Of a DNA stretch of 64,000 bases, positions 37,880-47,351 are shown piece by piece. Position 1 is the stretch's first letter; the number at the start of each line of letters is the position of its first letter. Under the pieces are notes generated by a model. That model ran no database searches and had not been told where the DNA came from. It was given only the letters and a program-made list of their open reading frames with translations. Where the stretch lies: positions 2,542,001 through 2,606,000 of the forward strand of contig CAWBWT010000002.1 in NCBI GenBank assembly GCA_963792675.1, in the 5' to 3' direction. This DNA is from JBBROS01 sp963792675. Lineage in GTDB: Bacteria; Pseudomonadota; Alphaproteobacteria; Acetobacterales; Acetobacteraceae. Made by a program: the position numbers and the translations under genes.

Positions 37880-38686
37880 TCATGAGGATAGACCGTCCTC
37901 CGGCAGCTCCAGCACCAGCCCATCGTGGCCGGGCTCGAAGCCTGGCGGCAGCCGCCGCTGCAGCCACTCCCAGTCGATGTCGTAGCCCATGTGGGTCAGC
38001 ACCACCCGCCGCGGCTTCACGCGCCGGCACCAGGCGACGACCTGCTCCAGGTTGGCATGCGTCTTGTGCGGCTGACGCTGGAAGCAGTCCACGACCCAGG
38101 TGTCCACGCCTTCCAAAATCGACAGCGCGTCCTCCCCGAGTTGGACGACATCCGTCGAATACGCAAAGCCGCCGGCCCGGAACCCCAGCGTCGGCTGGAA
38201 GCCATGGTCCTGCTCGAACAGCCTGAGCCGCAGGCCGACGACGTCGATCGAGCCATCGAACCGCACCGCATTCGGCACCAGCACCGGCCGGAAGAAGTGC
38301 GGCGGCTGCCATGGCTTGAACGCGTATTCGAACCGTTGCTCGAGCTCGTGCAAGGTCCGCTCGGTCGCATAAGCGTCGAGTGGCCGGCCGGCAACTCGGT
38401 TCAGGATCCGCACGTCATCCAAGCCGAGCACGTGGTCGGCGTGCGCATGGGTGAACAGGATGGCGTCCACCCCGGGCACCCCGCATGCCAGCAACTGCGC
38501 CCGCATGTCCGGCGAGGTATCGACCAGCAATCGGCCGCCCGGGCCCTCGATCACGATGCTCGACCGGGTTCGCCGGTTGCGCGGCTCCGCGGGGTCGCAG
38601 GCGCCCCAATCGCCGAATCCGTCCGCGCCGCCGATCTGCGGCACGCCGGCGGAGCCGCCGCAGCCCAGCATCACCACGCGCGGCAT
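37880..38686 (-). CDS. Metallo-beta-lactamase fold hydrolase, PhnP-like
   Basis: 268 residues. MBL metal site THAHADHVLGLDDVRIL, with GCGGSAGVPQIG at the N-terminus, LLVDTSPDMRAQL, a distal histidine in LFEQDHGFQPTLGF, DVVQLGEDAL and VLTHMGYDID. This order matches PhnP cyclic phosphodiesterases and related tatD-linked hydrolases rather than RNase Z or beta-lactamases. Start ATG 38686 shares a base with the tatD stop (TGATG). No phn genes are nearby, so a general phosphodiesterase role is more likely. Confidence 0.88.
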   Translation of the reverse strand: MPRVVMLGCGGSAGVPQIGGADGFGDWGACDPAEPRNRRTRSSIVIEGPGGRLLVDTSPDMRAQLLACGVPGVDAILFTHAHADHVLGLDDVRILNRVAGRPLDAYATERTLHELEQRFEYAFKPWQPPHFFRPVLVPNAVRFDGSIDVVGLRLRLFEQDHGFQPTLGFRAGGFAYSTDVVQLGEDALSILEGVDTWVVDCFQRQPHKTHANLEQVVAWCRRVKPRRVVLTHMGYDIDWEWLQRRLPPGFEPGHDGLVLELPEDGLSS

Positions 38687-39463
38687 CAGGCGACCGCTTT
38701 GCCGAACAGGCGCCGGAAATTGGCGGTGGTCAGCTCGGCCAGCGCCGCGGGCTCCAACCCGCGCACCTCGGCCAGCACGGACGCAGTCTGCGCGACGTAG
38801 GCGGGCTCGTTGCGCTTGCCCCGGAACGGGGTCGGCGCCAGGAACGGGTGCGTCGGTCTCGACCAGCAACCGCTCCGCCGGCACCGATTTCGCGATCTCA
38901 CGCAGCGCCGTGCTCTTGGGAAAGGTCAGGATCCCCGAGAAGCTGACATAGCCGCCCAGTGCCAACCCGGCTTCCGCCAGGCCGGCCCCGGAGCTGAAGC
39001 AATGCAGCAGGAATGGGTATGGACCGCCTTGATCCCATTCCTCTTGCAGGATCGACGCGATGTCGTCGTCGGCGTCGCGGGCATGGATCACTAGCGGCAG
39101 CTCCGCCAGCCGGGCCGCCCGGATATGCGCCCGAAAGCTCGCCTGCTGCACCGGCCGCGGCGCCTTGTCGTAGAAATAATCGAGGCCGCTCTCGCCGATG
39201 CCGACGACCTTCTTGTGCCGGGTCATGGCCGCCAGCGTCTCGGGCGCCGGCACCTTCTCCTCGTGCGCATTATGCGGGTGCACGCCGACGGTGCACCACA
39301 CCGCCGGCAGCTTCGACGCCATGTCGATCAGGCTGCGCGCCTGGCCGAGCCGGGTCGAGATCGAGACCATCTCGCCCACGCCGGCCGCGGTGGCACGCGC
39401 CACGACGGCCTCACGCTCGGCGGCCGGGAACATGTCGAGGTGGCAGTGCGAGTCGATCAGCAT
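38686..39463 (-). CDS. tatD: TatD family metal-dependent hydrolase (frameshifted near 38847)
   Basis: Amidohydrolase-fold DNase, 258 residues once restored. MLIDSHCHLDMFPAAEREAV, CTVGVHPHNAHEE, GESGLDYFYDKAPRPVQQ, LPLVIHARDADDD, LLHCFSSGAGLAE and LLVETDAP. After ETDAP the frame runs on through a GGG/CCC triplet near 38847 and reads non-homologous; removing one base gives PFLAPTPFRGKRNEPAYVAQ and LTTANFRRLFGKAVA to the stop at 38686. Usual neighbour of metG and holB. Confidence 0.9.
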
Positions 39464-39500
39464 CGAGGCACTAGATAGACACCGCGCCGGCGATTGCACC

Positions 39501-41043
39501 TCAAGCCGCGGCCTCGACGAAGCGCGGGAAGATGCCGGCCGGCGGCGGCAGCGTCAGCCCGCCCGGCGTCGGCACATCGAGTGCGGCGAGGTCGCGCGTG
39601 TTCGCGGACACGCCGAGCTGGTCCAGCATCCGCGCCATGCTGCCCGGCATCACAGGTTGCAGCACGGTCGCCACCGGCCGCATCACGTCCACCAGCACCC
39701 GCAGCACGGCCGCCATCCGCGCCGGGTCGGTCTTGCGCAACGCCCATGGCGCCTCGCGGTCGATGTACGCGTTGGCGTCGCGGATCACCCGCCACACCTC
39801 CTCGATCGCATCGCCGAATGCCAGCCGGTCCAGCAGCGGCCGCAGCGCCGCGGGCAGCGCGTTGGCGGCGGCCAGCAAGGCGGCATCGGCCGCCGTCGGC
39901 TCCGCCGCATCGGGCAGCACGCCGCCCAGGTTCTTGGCGATCTGCGACAAGGTCCGCTGCGCCAGGTTGCCGAGATCGTTGGCGAGTTCGGTGTTCATGC
40001 CGCCGGATCAGCGCCTGGTCGCTGAAATCGCCGTCATTGCCGAACGGCACCTCACGCAGCAGGAAGAAGCGGACGGGATCGAGCCCATAGGTTTCGACCA
40101 GTTCGCGCCGGCGGGGTCACGTTGCCGAGCGACTTGCTCATCTTCTCGCCGCGCACGGTCCACCAGCCGGTGGCGTAAACTTGTCGCGGCGGCTCCAGCC
40201 CGGCCGCCATCAGGAAGGCCGGCCAGTAGACGGTGTGGAAGCGGATGATGTCCTTGCCGACCAGGTGCACGTCGGCCGGCCAAAAGCGCCACAGATCGGT
40301 GGTCTGATCCGGGTAGCCGAGTGCCGTGATGTAGTTGGTCAGCGCGTCCAGCCAAACGTACATCACGTGATCCGGGTCGTTCGGCACCGGGATGCCCCAC
40401 TTGAAGCTGGTGCGGCTGACCGAAAGGTCGGTCAATCCGCCGCGCACGAAGCTGACCACTTCGCGCTTGCGCCCCGGCGGCATCACCGTGTCCGGCACAT
40501 CCTCGGTACAGCGCCAGCAACCGGTCCTGCCACGCCGACAGCCGGAAGAAGTAGGAGGGCTCCCTCACCCACTCCACCGGTGCGCCCGTGGCCGGCGCGT
40601 AGCGTGAGCCGTCGGGACGCAGCGCGGTCTCGTCCTCGGCATAGAACGCCTCGTCGCGGACGGCATACCAGCCTTCATACTGGCCGAGGTAGATCTCGCC
40701 CCGCTCGACCAGCCGCGTCCACAAGGCCTGGCTCGCCGGCCTGGTGCCGCGGCTCGGTAGTGCGGATGAACTGGTCGTTCGACAGCCCCATGAGCTCGCC
40801 CATCGCGACGAACTGCGCCGCAACCTGGTCCGTGAACGCCTGCGGATCGAGCCCGGCGTCGCGCGCCGCCTTCTCCACCTTCTGCCCGTGCTCGTCCGTG
40901 CCGGTCAGGAACAGCACGTCGTAGCCGTCGAGCCGTTTCCAGCGGGCCAGCACGTCGGCCGCCACCGACGTGTTGGCGTGCCCGATATGCGGCGCGCCGT
41001 TCACATAGTAGATCGGTGTCGTGACATAGAAGGTTGGTTTCAT
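39501..41043 (-). CDS. metG: Methionyl-tRNA synthetase (four frameshifts)
   Basis: Class I synthetase, about 513 residues when rejoined. Segments in order: PTFYVTTPIYYVNGAPHIGH (HIGH motif), GTDEHGQKVEKAA to RTTEPRHQA; break near 40735; SQALWTRLVERGEIYLGQYE to LLALYR; break near 40503; EDVPDTVMPPGRKREVVSFV to the KMSKS motif GEKMSKSLGNV; break near 40120; ELVETYGLDPVRFFLLREVP to ALIRR; break near 40005; MNTELANDLGNLAQRTLSQI to the stop. Each join restores family sequence exactly. No C-terminal tRNA-binding domain. An essential gene with four breaks points to sequence error. Confidence 0.92.
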
Positions 41044-42021
41044 CGGTCGGTCAGCAACTCCAGCCCCGCGACGATGGCGGTGCGCTTGTCCCCGTTGAAC
41101 CGCTCCGTCTCATCCTGCAGGCGCCCCAGCGCGTGCCACACTTCGCCCCATTCCGCCAGGGCCCGTCCACCGGCCCAGCCCGCCTCCCCGTTCATGGCCG
41201 CGCGACGCACCGCCTTGCCGAGCCCGGACTGCAGCAGCGCCATGAAGGTCGAGAAGCCGGTTTCGGTCCGCGTTGCCCGGTCCGCGACCTCGTGCATGCG
41301 CAACGGCGCCGACCCGCGGCACCTCGGCCAGAACCTGATCGACCAGCGCCGCGACCGCCAGCGCCCCCTCGCCCGCCAGCGCCGCGGCCTGCCCCGGTGC
41401 GCCCTCGGCGATCGCCGCCAGCCGCGACCGCTCGGCCGGCTCGATGTCGGGCAGCAAGTGCCGCAGCGCCGCGTCCATCTCCGCCGCGGCCAAAGGGTTG
41501 AGCTGCAGCCGGCGGCACCGGCTGCGGATGGTCGGCAGCAAGCGCCCGGGCGCGTCGGCGGTCAGGAACAACAGACCGCGCCGCGACGGCTCCTCGAGCA
41601 CCTTCAGCAGCGCGTTGGCCGCGTTGAGGTTCATGTCGTCGGCCCCGTCCACCACCACCACGCGCCACCCGCCCTCGGCCGCGGTCAGGTGCATGAACCC
41701 GCCGATCGACCGGGTTTGCTCGACCGCGATCGTCGTCTTCGTCCGCTTGCGCTTCTCGTCGAACGCCCGTTCGATCGTCAGCAGGTCGGCATGGCTGCCG
41801 GCGGCGACCCGGCGGAACACTGGGTTCGACGGCGCATTCGGGTCGGCGCCGGGCGACAGCACCGACCGTGCCAGCCGGTATGCGAGCGTTGCCTTACCAA
41901 CCCCCGTCGGCCCGGTCAGCAGCCAGGCATGGTGCATCCGGCCGGCCTCGAGCGCTTGGCGGAACGTCGCTTCCGCGTCGGCATGCCCGAACATCACCGG
42001 GTTCTCCCGCGGCGGCAGCAT
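41040..42021 (-). CDS. holB: DNA polymerase III delta-prime subunit (frameshifted near 41305)
   Basis: Clamp-loader subunit, 326 residues restored. HHAWLLTGPTGVGKATLAYR, ERAFDEKRKRTKTTIAVEQT, WRVVVVDGADDMNLNAANAL, LKVLEEPSRRGLLFLTADAP and RSRCRRLQLNPL with the SRC motif. It lacks the zinc-module cysteine cluster of the gamma/tau subunit. At about 41305 one extra base in GCCGTTGCG diverts the frame; removal gives ALRMHEVADRATRTETGFST to the stop at 41040. Overlaps metG (ATGA) and tmk (TGATG). Confidence 0.88.
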
Positions 42022-42653
42022 CAGCCCACCTCCGCCATCACGGCGGCCATGATGGCGGCGTGGACCTCCGCTACCGTGCCATCGGCGTCGATCACCCGGC
42101 AGCGCTCCGGCGCGGCTGCGGCGATCTCGGCGAACCCCTGCGCCACCCTCGCATGAAACGCGGCATCCATCCGTTCGTAGCGGTCGAGTCCCTGCCGCCG
42201 GGCGGCCATCCGCGCCGCGGCCACGCCGGGGCTGACCCGAAGCACGAGCGTCAAGTCCGGCAGCCGCGGCAGCAGCCCGGTCAGGCCGCGGATCAGCGTT
42301 CGGTCGGCACCTTGCCCATAGCCTTGATACGCCAGCGTGCTGTCCGCGAACCGGTCACACACCACCACGGCGCCCGCCGCGAGTGCCGGCAGGATCGCGC
42401 AATCCAGATGCTCGGCCCGGGCGGCGAAATGCAGGTGCGCCTCGGCCGCCGGCGACCAATGGTGCTCTCCCCCCAGCAGGATCTCGCGCAGGAGTTCGGC
42501 GCCTGGCGCACCGCCCGGCTCGCGGGTTCGAAGGACCGTTTGGCCGGCGCCGGTCAGCGCGTCGGCGAGCAGCCGCGCCTGGGTGCTCTTGCCGGCCCCC
42601 TCGCCGCCTTCGAGCGTGATGAACCGCCCCGGAGCTTCTCCCCCTGAACTCAC
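42021..42653 (-). CDS. tmk: Thymidylate kinase
   Basis: 210-residue kinase converting dTMP to dTDP. P-loop FITLEGGEGAGKSTQARLLA, REPGGAPGAELLREILL, the DR(F/Y) motif CDRFADSTLAYQGYGQG, lid region RRQGLDRYERMDAAFHARV. GTG 42653 (SSGGEAPGRFITLEG) overlaps the dacC stop as GTGA. It belongs to the tmk-holB-metG-tatD series found across Alphaproteobacteria. Intact. Confidence 0.94.
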   Translation of the reverse strand: MSSGGEAPGRFITLEGGEGAGKSTQARLLADALTGAGQTVLRTREPGGAPGAELLREILLGGEHHWSPAAEAHLHFAARAEHLDCAILPALAAGAVVVCDRFADSTLAYQGYGQGADRTLIRGLTGLLPRLPDLTLVLRVSPGVAAARMAARRQGLDRYERMDAAFHARVAQGFAEIAAAAPERCRVIDADGTVAEVHAAIMAAVMAEVG

Positions 42654-43894
42654 CCCCCGGTGACGTAGCGCGACAGCACCGCCACCGCTCGCCCCGGCAA
42701 GCCGAGCCGGCCGACGTCGGCGCCGGCCAGCAGCGGCACGTTCATGGTCGGCACGCCATGCCCCGACACCGTCAACTGCCCGACCTGGTCGCCCCGGCTG
42801 ATCGGCGCCGGCACCGGGCTCGGATACTCGATGGCGATCTTCGCATCCTTGCGCCAGTTGCGCGGCATCGTCAGCACCAGGTCGCGCCCTCCCACCAGCG
42901 GCACGGTCGGCCGGCTGCCGAGCCAGACCTTGGCGCTGTCCACCGTATCGCCGGCCGTGAACAGCGTCACGTTCTCGAACTCGCGGAACGCCCATTCGAG
43001 CAGCCGCTCGCTCTCCTCCGCACGCTGATGCATGGACGTCATCCCGTTGGCGACCACGATGACGCGGCGTCCGGCCCGTTGCGCGCTGGCCACCAGGCCA
43101 TAGCCGCCCTCATCGGTGTGCCCGGTCTTGAGGCCGTCGGCGATCCCCTTCTGGACCAGGGGATTGCGGTTCTCCTGACTGATGTTGTTATACTTGAACG
43201 ACTTCTCGCTGTCGTAGCGGTAGTATTCCGGGAAGTCGCTGATGAGATGCCGGGCAATGCTCGCGATGTCGCGGCACGACATCCGCTGCGCCGGGTCGGG
43301 CCAGCCGGTGCAGTTGCGGAAGTTCGCGACCTGCAGGCCGAACTCCTTGGCCTTGGCGTTCATCAACTCGACGAACTGCTCTTCCGACCCGGCGATCGCT
43401 TCGGCCAGCACGATGCAGGCATCGTTGCCCGACTGCACGATCATGCCGCGGATCAGGTCCTCGACCTTCACCGTCGCGCCCAGCGGCACGAACATCTTCG
43501 AGCCCTGCATCCGCCAGGCCTTCTCGCTGACCGGCAACTCCTGGTCGAGCTTCAGGCGGCCGGATTTCAGCATCCCGTAAACCAGGTAGGCGGTCATCAG
43601 CTTGGTCATCGAGGACGGCGGCATCGGCGCGTCGCCGTCCTTGTCGAGCAGCGTGGCGCCGGTGTTGAAGTCCATGATCAGCGCCCACTTGGCCGCGGTG
43701 TCGACCGGGCCGAGCGGCGTCGTCGCCGGGCTGCCGGTCGCGGCCGGCGCGGGTGGCGGCACGTGTGTCTTGCTCGGCCGCCGCGTTTGCGCCTGCCCGT
43801 CGCCGCCCCGCAGCATCGTTCCCGCCGCCGCCATGGCCGAGCCGGCCAGCAACCGGCGTCGCCCTACTCCAAACCTGTCCGCGAACGGTCCCAT
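42650..43894 (-). CDS. dacC: D-alanyl-D-alanine carboxypeptidase (PBP5/6-like)
   Basis: Periplasmic low-molecular-mass PBP, about 414 residues. N-terminus GRRRLLAGSAMAAAGTML resembles a Tat signal; then a Pro-rich linker. Peptidase S11 motifs: SSMTKLM (SxxK), QSGNDACIVLAEAIAG (SxN), GLKTGHTDEGGYGL (KTG). A beta-rich PBP5 C-terminal domain follows. Start 43894 is preferred because GGAG lies about 8 bases upstream; ATG 43930 overlaps rlpA and adds 12 residues. It trims peptidoglycan stem peptides. Confidence 0.9.
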   Translation of the reverse strand: MGPFADRFGVGRRRLLAGSAMAAAGTMLRGGDGQAQTRRPSKTHVPPPAPAATGSPATTPLGPVDTAAKWALIMDFNTGATLLDKDGDAPMPPSSMTKLMTAYLVYGMLKSGRLKLDQELPVSEKAWRMQGSKMFVPLGATVKVEDLIRGMIVQSGNDACIVLAEAIAGSEEQFVELMNAKAKEFGLQVANFRNCTGWPDPAQRMSCRDIASIARHLISDFPEYYRYDSEKSFKYNNISQENRNPLVQKGIADGLKTGHTDEGGYGLVASAQRAGRRVIVVANGMTSMHQRAEESERLLEWAFREFENVTLFTAGDTVDSAKVWLGSRPTVPLVGGRDLVLTMPRNWRKDAKIAIEYPSPVPAPISRGDQVGQLTVSGHGVPTMNVPLLAGADVGRLGLPGRAVAVLSRYVTGG

Positions 43895-43907
43895 GGCGCG
43901 ACTCCGC

Positions 43908-44795
43908 TCATTCAACAACGATCCGAGCATCGGTTAACCCTGCACGCAGCGCTTGGTCCAGCGCTGTGTCGGCCGCCGCGACGGTTGCGAACGGGCCGAG
44001 CCGAACCACGTAGCGCTCGGTCCGTCCGGACCGCATCGGCTCGACGCGGGCGGCCAGCCGTGGCAACCGTGCGATCGCCCGGTGCGCGTAAGCGGCCTGC
44101 CCGAACGTTCCTGCCTGCACGACCAGCGCGCCCGGACTAGCGGGGACACGCTGCACCTGCTCAGGCAAGCGGTCCGGCACCGTGACCGCCTCGCCGGCGC
44201 TCACGGCCGTTGCCGCCGGCGCCGGGCGGGCGCTGCGGCCGCGCGTCGATTGCTGGATTCCCGGAGGCGGCGGCAACGTTTCGGCAGTGACGGCGCTGCG
44301 CGGCGCCGCCTGCATCGCCAGCTGCGGCGCCCCGGCCAACTGATCGCGCAACGCGAGGCTCGGCGCTTCCTCGACCTCGACCCGCACCCGTGCGATCCCG
44401 CCCGGCGTCATGCCCAGCAGCTCGGCCGCACGGCTCGAGACGCCGATCAGCCGGTTCGGCGTGTCCGGGCCGCGATCGTTGACCCGCAGCGCGAGCTGCA
44501 GCCCGGTCTCGAGGTTCGTCACCCGGACGATCGCCGGCAGCTGCAGCGTTTGGTGGGCCGCAATCAGAGCCGCCGGGTCGATCGCCTCGCCATCGGCCGT
44601 GACGCCGGTTCGGGGCGGCAGTATCGATGCGAGCCCGGTCGCGCCGTAATGGAAATCCTCGTGCGGGTAGAACCACGTGCCGGCGAGCTGGTAGCCGCTG
44701 CCGACCACGTAATGCGCCGGATGCGGCGGAAGGCGCTGGGTGCAGGCGGCGAGCGCGGCGGCAAGCGCCAGCGTCGCCGCGACCAGGGCGTTCAC
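43908..44795 (-). CDS. rlpA: RlpA-like septal lipoprotein with SPOR domain
   Basis: 295 residues. Lipoprotein signal LALAAALAACTQ; double-psi beta-barrel domain at about 40-145 with GTWFYPHEDFHYGATGLAS, ALIAAHQTLQLPAIVRVTNL and LRVNDRGPDTPN; then a low-complexity linker and a C-terminal SPOR domain (VQAGTFGQAAYAHRAIARL, RYVVRLGPFATVAAADTAL). RlpA proteins cleave denuded glycans at the septum. The GTG at 44795 overlaps the mltB stop (GTGA). Precedes dacC, an order common in Alphaproteobacteria. Confidence 0.9.
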   Translation of the reverse strand: MNALVAATLALAAALAACTQRLPPHPAHYVVGSGYQLAGTWFYPHEDFHYGATGLASILPPRTGVTADGEAIDPAALIAAHQTLQLPAIVRVTNLETGLQLALRVNDRGPDTPNRLIGVSSRAAELLGMTPGGIARVRVEVEEAPSLALRDQLAGAPQLAMQAAPRSAVTAETLPPPPGIQQSTRGRSARPAPAATAVSAGEAVTVPDRLPEQVQRVPASPGALVVQAGTFGQAAYAHRAIARLPRLAARVEPMRSGRTERYVVRLGPFATVAAADTALDQALRAGLTDARIVVE

Positions 44796-45755
44796 GCGGC
44801 GGCGTCGCCCAGCAGGCCAACGGCCAGGGCGTAGAAGTCGGACGGATTGTAGCGGCGGATCGCGTTGAAGTTGGCGTAACACATGAAGCCCTCGCCCGGT
44901 GCCACCCCGTCCGGCAGCAGCAGCCCGCCCATCGGCTCGGTCCGGGTGAACGGCGCGCCGTCGTCGCGCAGGACGCCCAGCCGCATCCACTCGCCCAGCG
45001 GCCGCTTGTTGTCCCGCCCGACGAGATCCCGCGGCAGATCCACCGGCACCCGCACCGGCTGGCCCCACGGCTCGCCGCGCCGCCAGCCGCTGCGCGCCAG
45101 GTAGTTGCCAATCGAGCCGAACACGTCCGGCCTTGCTGTCCCAGATGTCGCGCCGCCCGTCGCCGTCGAAGTCGACCGCGTATTGCAGGTAGCTGCTCGG
45201 CATGAACTGCGGCTGGCCCATCGCGCCGGCATAGCCGCTGGTCGCCTTGGCCGGCGGCACGTCGCCCGCGTCGAGGATACGCAGGCCGTTCAGCAGCTCC
45301 TTGCGGAAATAGCTGGCCCGGCGTCCCTCCCACGCCAGGGTCGCCAGGGCTTCGACCAGCCGGTAGTTGCCCTTGTTGACGCCGAACGCGCTCTCGATGC
45401 CCCAGATGCCGAGCAGCGTGGCGCGATCGACGCCATATTGCGCCTCGACCCGGCTCAGCAATGCCTGCTCGCGGGCGTAGTTCTCGCGCGCCGCCTGCAG
45501 CCGGGCCGGCGGCAGCACGCGGGCGCGGTATTCCGGCCAGGTCAGCGTGAATTCGGGTTGCCGGCGGTCGGCGTCGATGACCTTCTGGTTCGGTCCCACG
45601 CCCGCGAACGCCGCCGTCAGGGTGGCGTCCCGGATCCCCGCCCGCCTTGCCTCGGCCTTCACCGCGGCGACCAGGCCCTCGAACGACTCCGCTCCGGCGG
45701 CGGGGCCGGCCAAGGCGGCGGAAGCGGCAATCAGGACGGCGCGGCGATGCAACAT
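44792..45755 (-). CDS. mltB: Lytic murein transglycosylase, MltB family (frameshifted near 45126)
   Basis: 320 residues restored. Signal peptide LHRRAVLIAASAALAGPAAG, SLT-2 domain with catalytic glutamate in LLGIWGIESAFGVNKGNYR, then SGYAGAMGQPQFMPSSYLQY and the calcium-like site DFDGDGRRDIWDSKA. The frame breaks in GGCCGGACG; removing one G gives DVFGSIGNYLARSGWRRGEP and a family-like end MCYANFNAIRRYNPSDFYAL. It lacks the lipobox of E. coli MltB, so it is probably soluble periplasmic. Divergent from prpD across a tandem repeat. Confidence 0.88.
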
Positions 45756-45780
45756 GGAAGCACGTCTGCCACATCGCCCC

Positions 45781-45852
45781 GCGTCGCAGCAACGCGCCCG
45801 CGTCGCAGCCCCGCGTCGCAGCCCCGCGTCGCAGCCCCGCGTCGCAGCAACG
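45781..45852. repeat. 13-bp tandem repeat (minisatellite)
   Basis: The 9-mer GCGTCGCAG starts at 45781, 45800, 45813, 45826 and 45839. The last four are exact 13-bp units (GCGTCGCAGCCCC, the final one ending in CAACG). GCGTCGCAGCAACG flanks the array on both sides (45781-45794 and 45839-45852). It lies between the divergent mltB and prpD starts and could vary in copy number. Confidence 0.8.
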
Positions 45853-45910
45853 AGATTGGACGGGCGCCGGAGTTGGCGCACACTGCCCCGATAAGACGAG
45901 GAGGAACGTC

Positions 45911-47308
45911 ATGGGGATCACCCAGGACCTGTCGGAGTTCACCGCCGCCATCCAGCTGGACCGGTTGCCGGCGCCGGTTGTCGCGCGCACCCGGCTGCTG
46001 CTGCTGGACCTGGTCGGCAACATCGTCCGCGCCCGGCATGACGCCGAGAGCACGCCGCCGCTGCTGGCAGCCGCCCGCGCTTTGGGCCTGGCCGCCGGCA
46101 ACAGCGCCGTGTTCGGCGACACCGCCCGCTACACCCCGGCCGGGGCGGCGTTCCTGAACGGCGCGCTCGCCCATTCGCTCGATTTCGACGACACCCACGC
46201 CGAGGCTTCGCTGCATCCCGGCGCCCCCGTCATTCCGGCCGCCCTCGCCGCGGGCGAGATGGCGGGCGCATCCGGCGCCGACGTGCTGGCCGCCATCGTC
46301 GCCGGCTACGAAGTCACCTGCCGCGTGGCCCTCGCCTTGCCGGCCGGCGAGCATTACCGCCGCGGCTTCCATCCGACCGCGACCTGTGGCGTGTTCGGGG
46401 CCGCCGCCGCCGCCGCCCGCGTGTTCGGGCTCGGGCCCGACCAGGTCGCCGACGCGCTGGGCATCGCGCTCAGCCAGTCGGCCGGCAGCCTGCAGTTCCT
46501 GGCCAACGGCGCCTGGACCAAGCGGTTCCAGGTCGGCTGGTCCGCCATGGCCGGGCTTGGCCGCCGCCACCCTGGCGCGCGAGGGCTTCAAGGGCGCGTC
46601 CGAGGCGCTGGAAGGCAAGCACGGCTTCCTGCAGGCCTACGCCCCAGCACCGGTTCCAGCGCGCGCGACGCAGGCGCTCGGCCGGGAATGGGAGCTGATG
46701 CGCACTGCGGTGAAGCCGTACCCGTCCTGCCGCTACGGCCATGCCGCGATCGACGCGGCGCTGGCGCTGCGGGCCGAGCTGGACTTGCAGCCCGGCGAGA
46801 TCGAGCACGTGACGCTAGGGCTGCCGGAAAGCGGCATGCTGCTGGTGGGGGCGCCGGCGGATAAGAAGGCCGACCCGCGGAACGTCGTCGATGGCCAGTT
46901 CAGCGGCCCGTTCGTCGTCGCCTGCGCCTTGGTGACCGGGGCCATGGGATGGGACAGCTACGCCCATTTGTCCGACCCGGCGGTGCGGGCGCTGTTGCCG
47001 CGGATCACCTGCGAGCAGGACCCCGACGCGCAGGCCGAGTTTCCCGCCAACATGGCGGCGAAGCTGACGCTACGGGCGCGGGGGCAGACATTCACCCGCA
47101 TGGTCCGGTACCGAAGGGCGAACCCGACAATTTCCTCAGCGACGAGGAACTGCGGGACAAGTTCGGCGCATTGGCCGCGCCCATTCTGGGCGACGAACAG
47201 GCCAGTCGGCTGGCCGAGTTGCTGCTCGCGCTTGATACCGCCCCGAGCCTCGGTCCGATCGTTCGGACATGCGCACCGGCCCTCGGGGCACGGCTGGCCG
47301 GCGACTAG
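45911..47308 (+). CDS. MmgE/PrpD family protein (frameshifted near 46555 and 47111)
   Basis: About 465 residues restored, of the family containing 2-methylcitrate dehydratase and cis-aconitate decarboxylase. N-terminal helical domain: LLLLDLVGNIVRARHDAEST, AFLNGALAHSLDFDDTHAEA, FHPTATCGVFGAAAAAARVF; then, after one extra base near 46555, AATLAREGFKGASEALEGKH and AVKPYPSCRYGHAAIDAALA; then, after one missing base near 47111, PKGEPDNFLSDEELRDKFGA. ATG 45911 has GAGGA 6 bases upstream. No prpB/prpC neighbour, so the exact reaction is open. Confidence 0.85.
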
Positions 47309-47321
47309 TTGCCGATGGCGT

Positions 47322-47347
47322 TGTCCGACCCGTCTCCGGATCGGACA
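47322..47347. terminator. Bidirectional hairpin between prpD-like gene and XRE regulator
   Basis: TGTCCGA (47322-47328) pairs with TCGGACA (47341-47347); the interior CCG/CGG adds three pairs around a TCTC loop. It is centred between two convergent stops. No U-run. Confidence 0.55.
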
Positions 47348-47351
47348 CCGC

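Noticed and set aside
37880..39499. A single 539-codon frame that would fuse TatD to the MBL hydrolase
   Set aside because: The junction region is out of frame for TatD; the true TatD end lies in the next frame and stops exactly at the MBL start.
45781..45852. Tandem repeats considered as a CRISPR array
   Set aside because: Units are 13 bp and contiguous, with no unique spacers and no cas genes.
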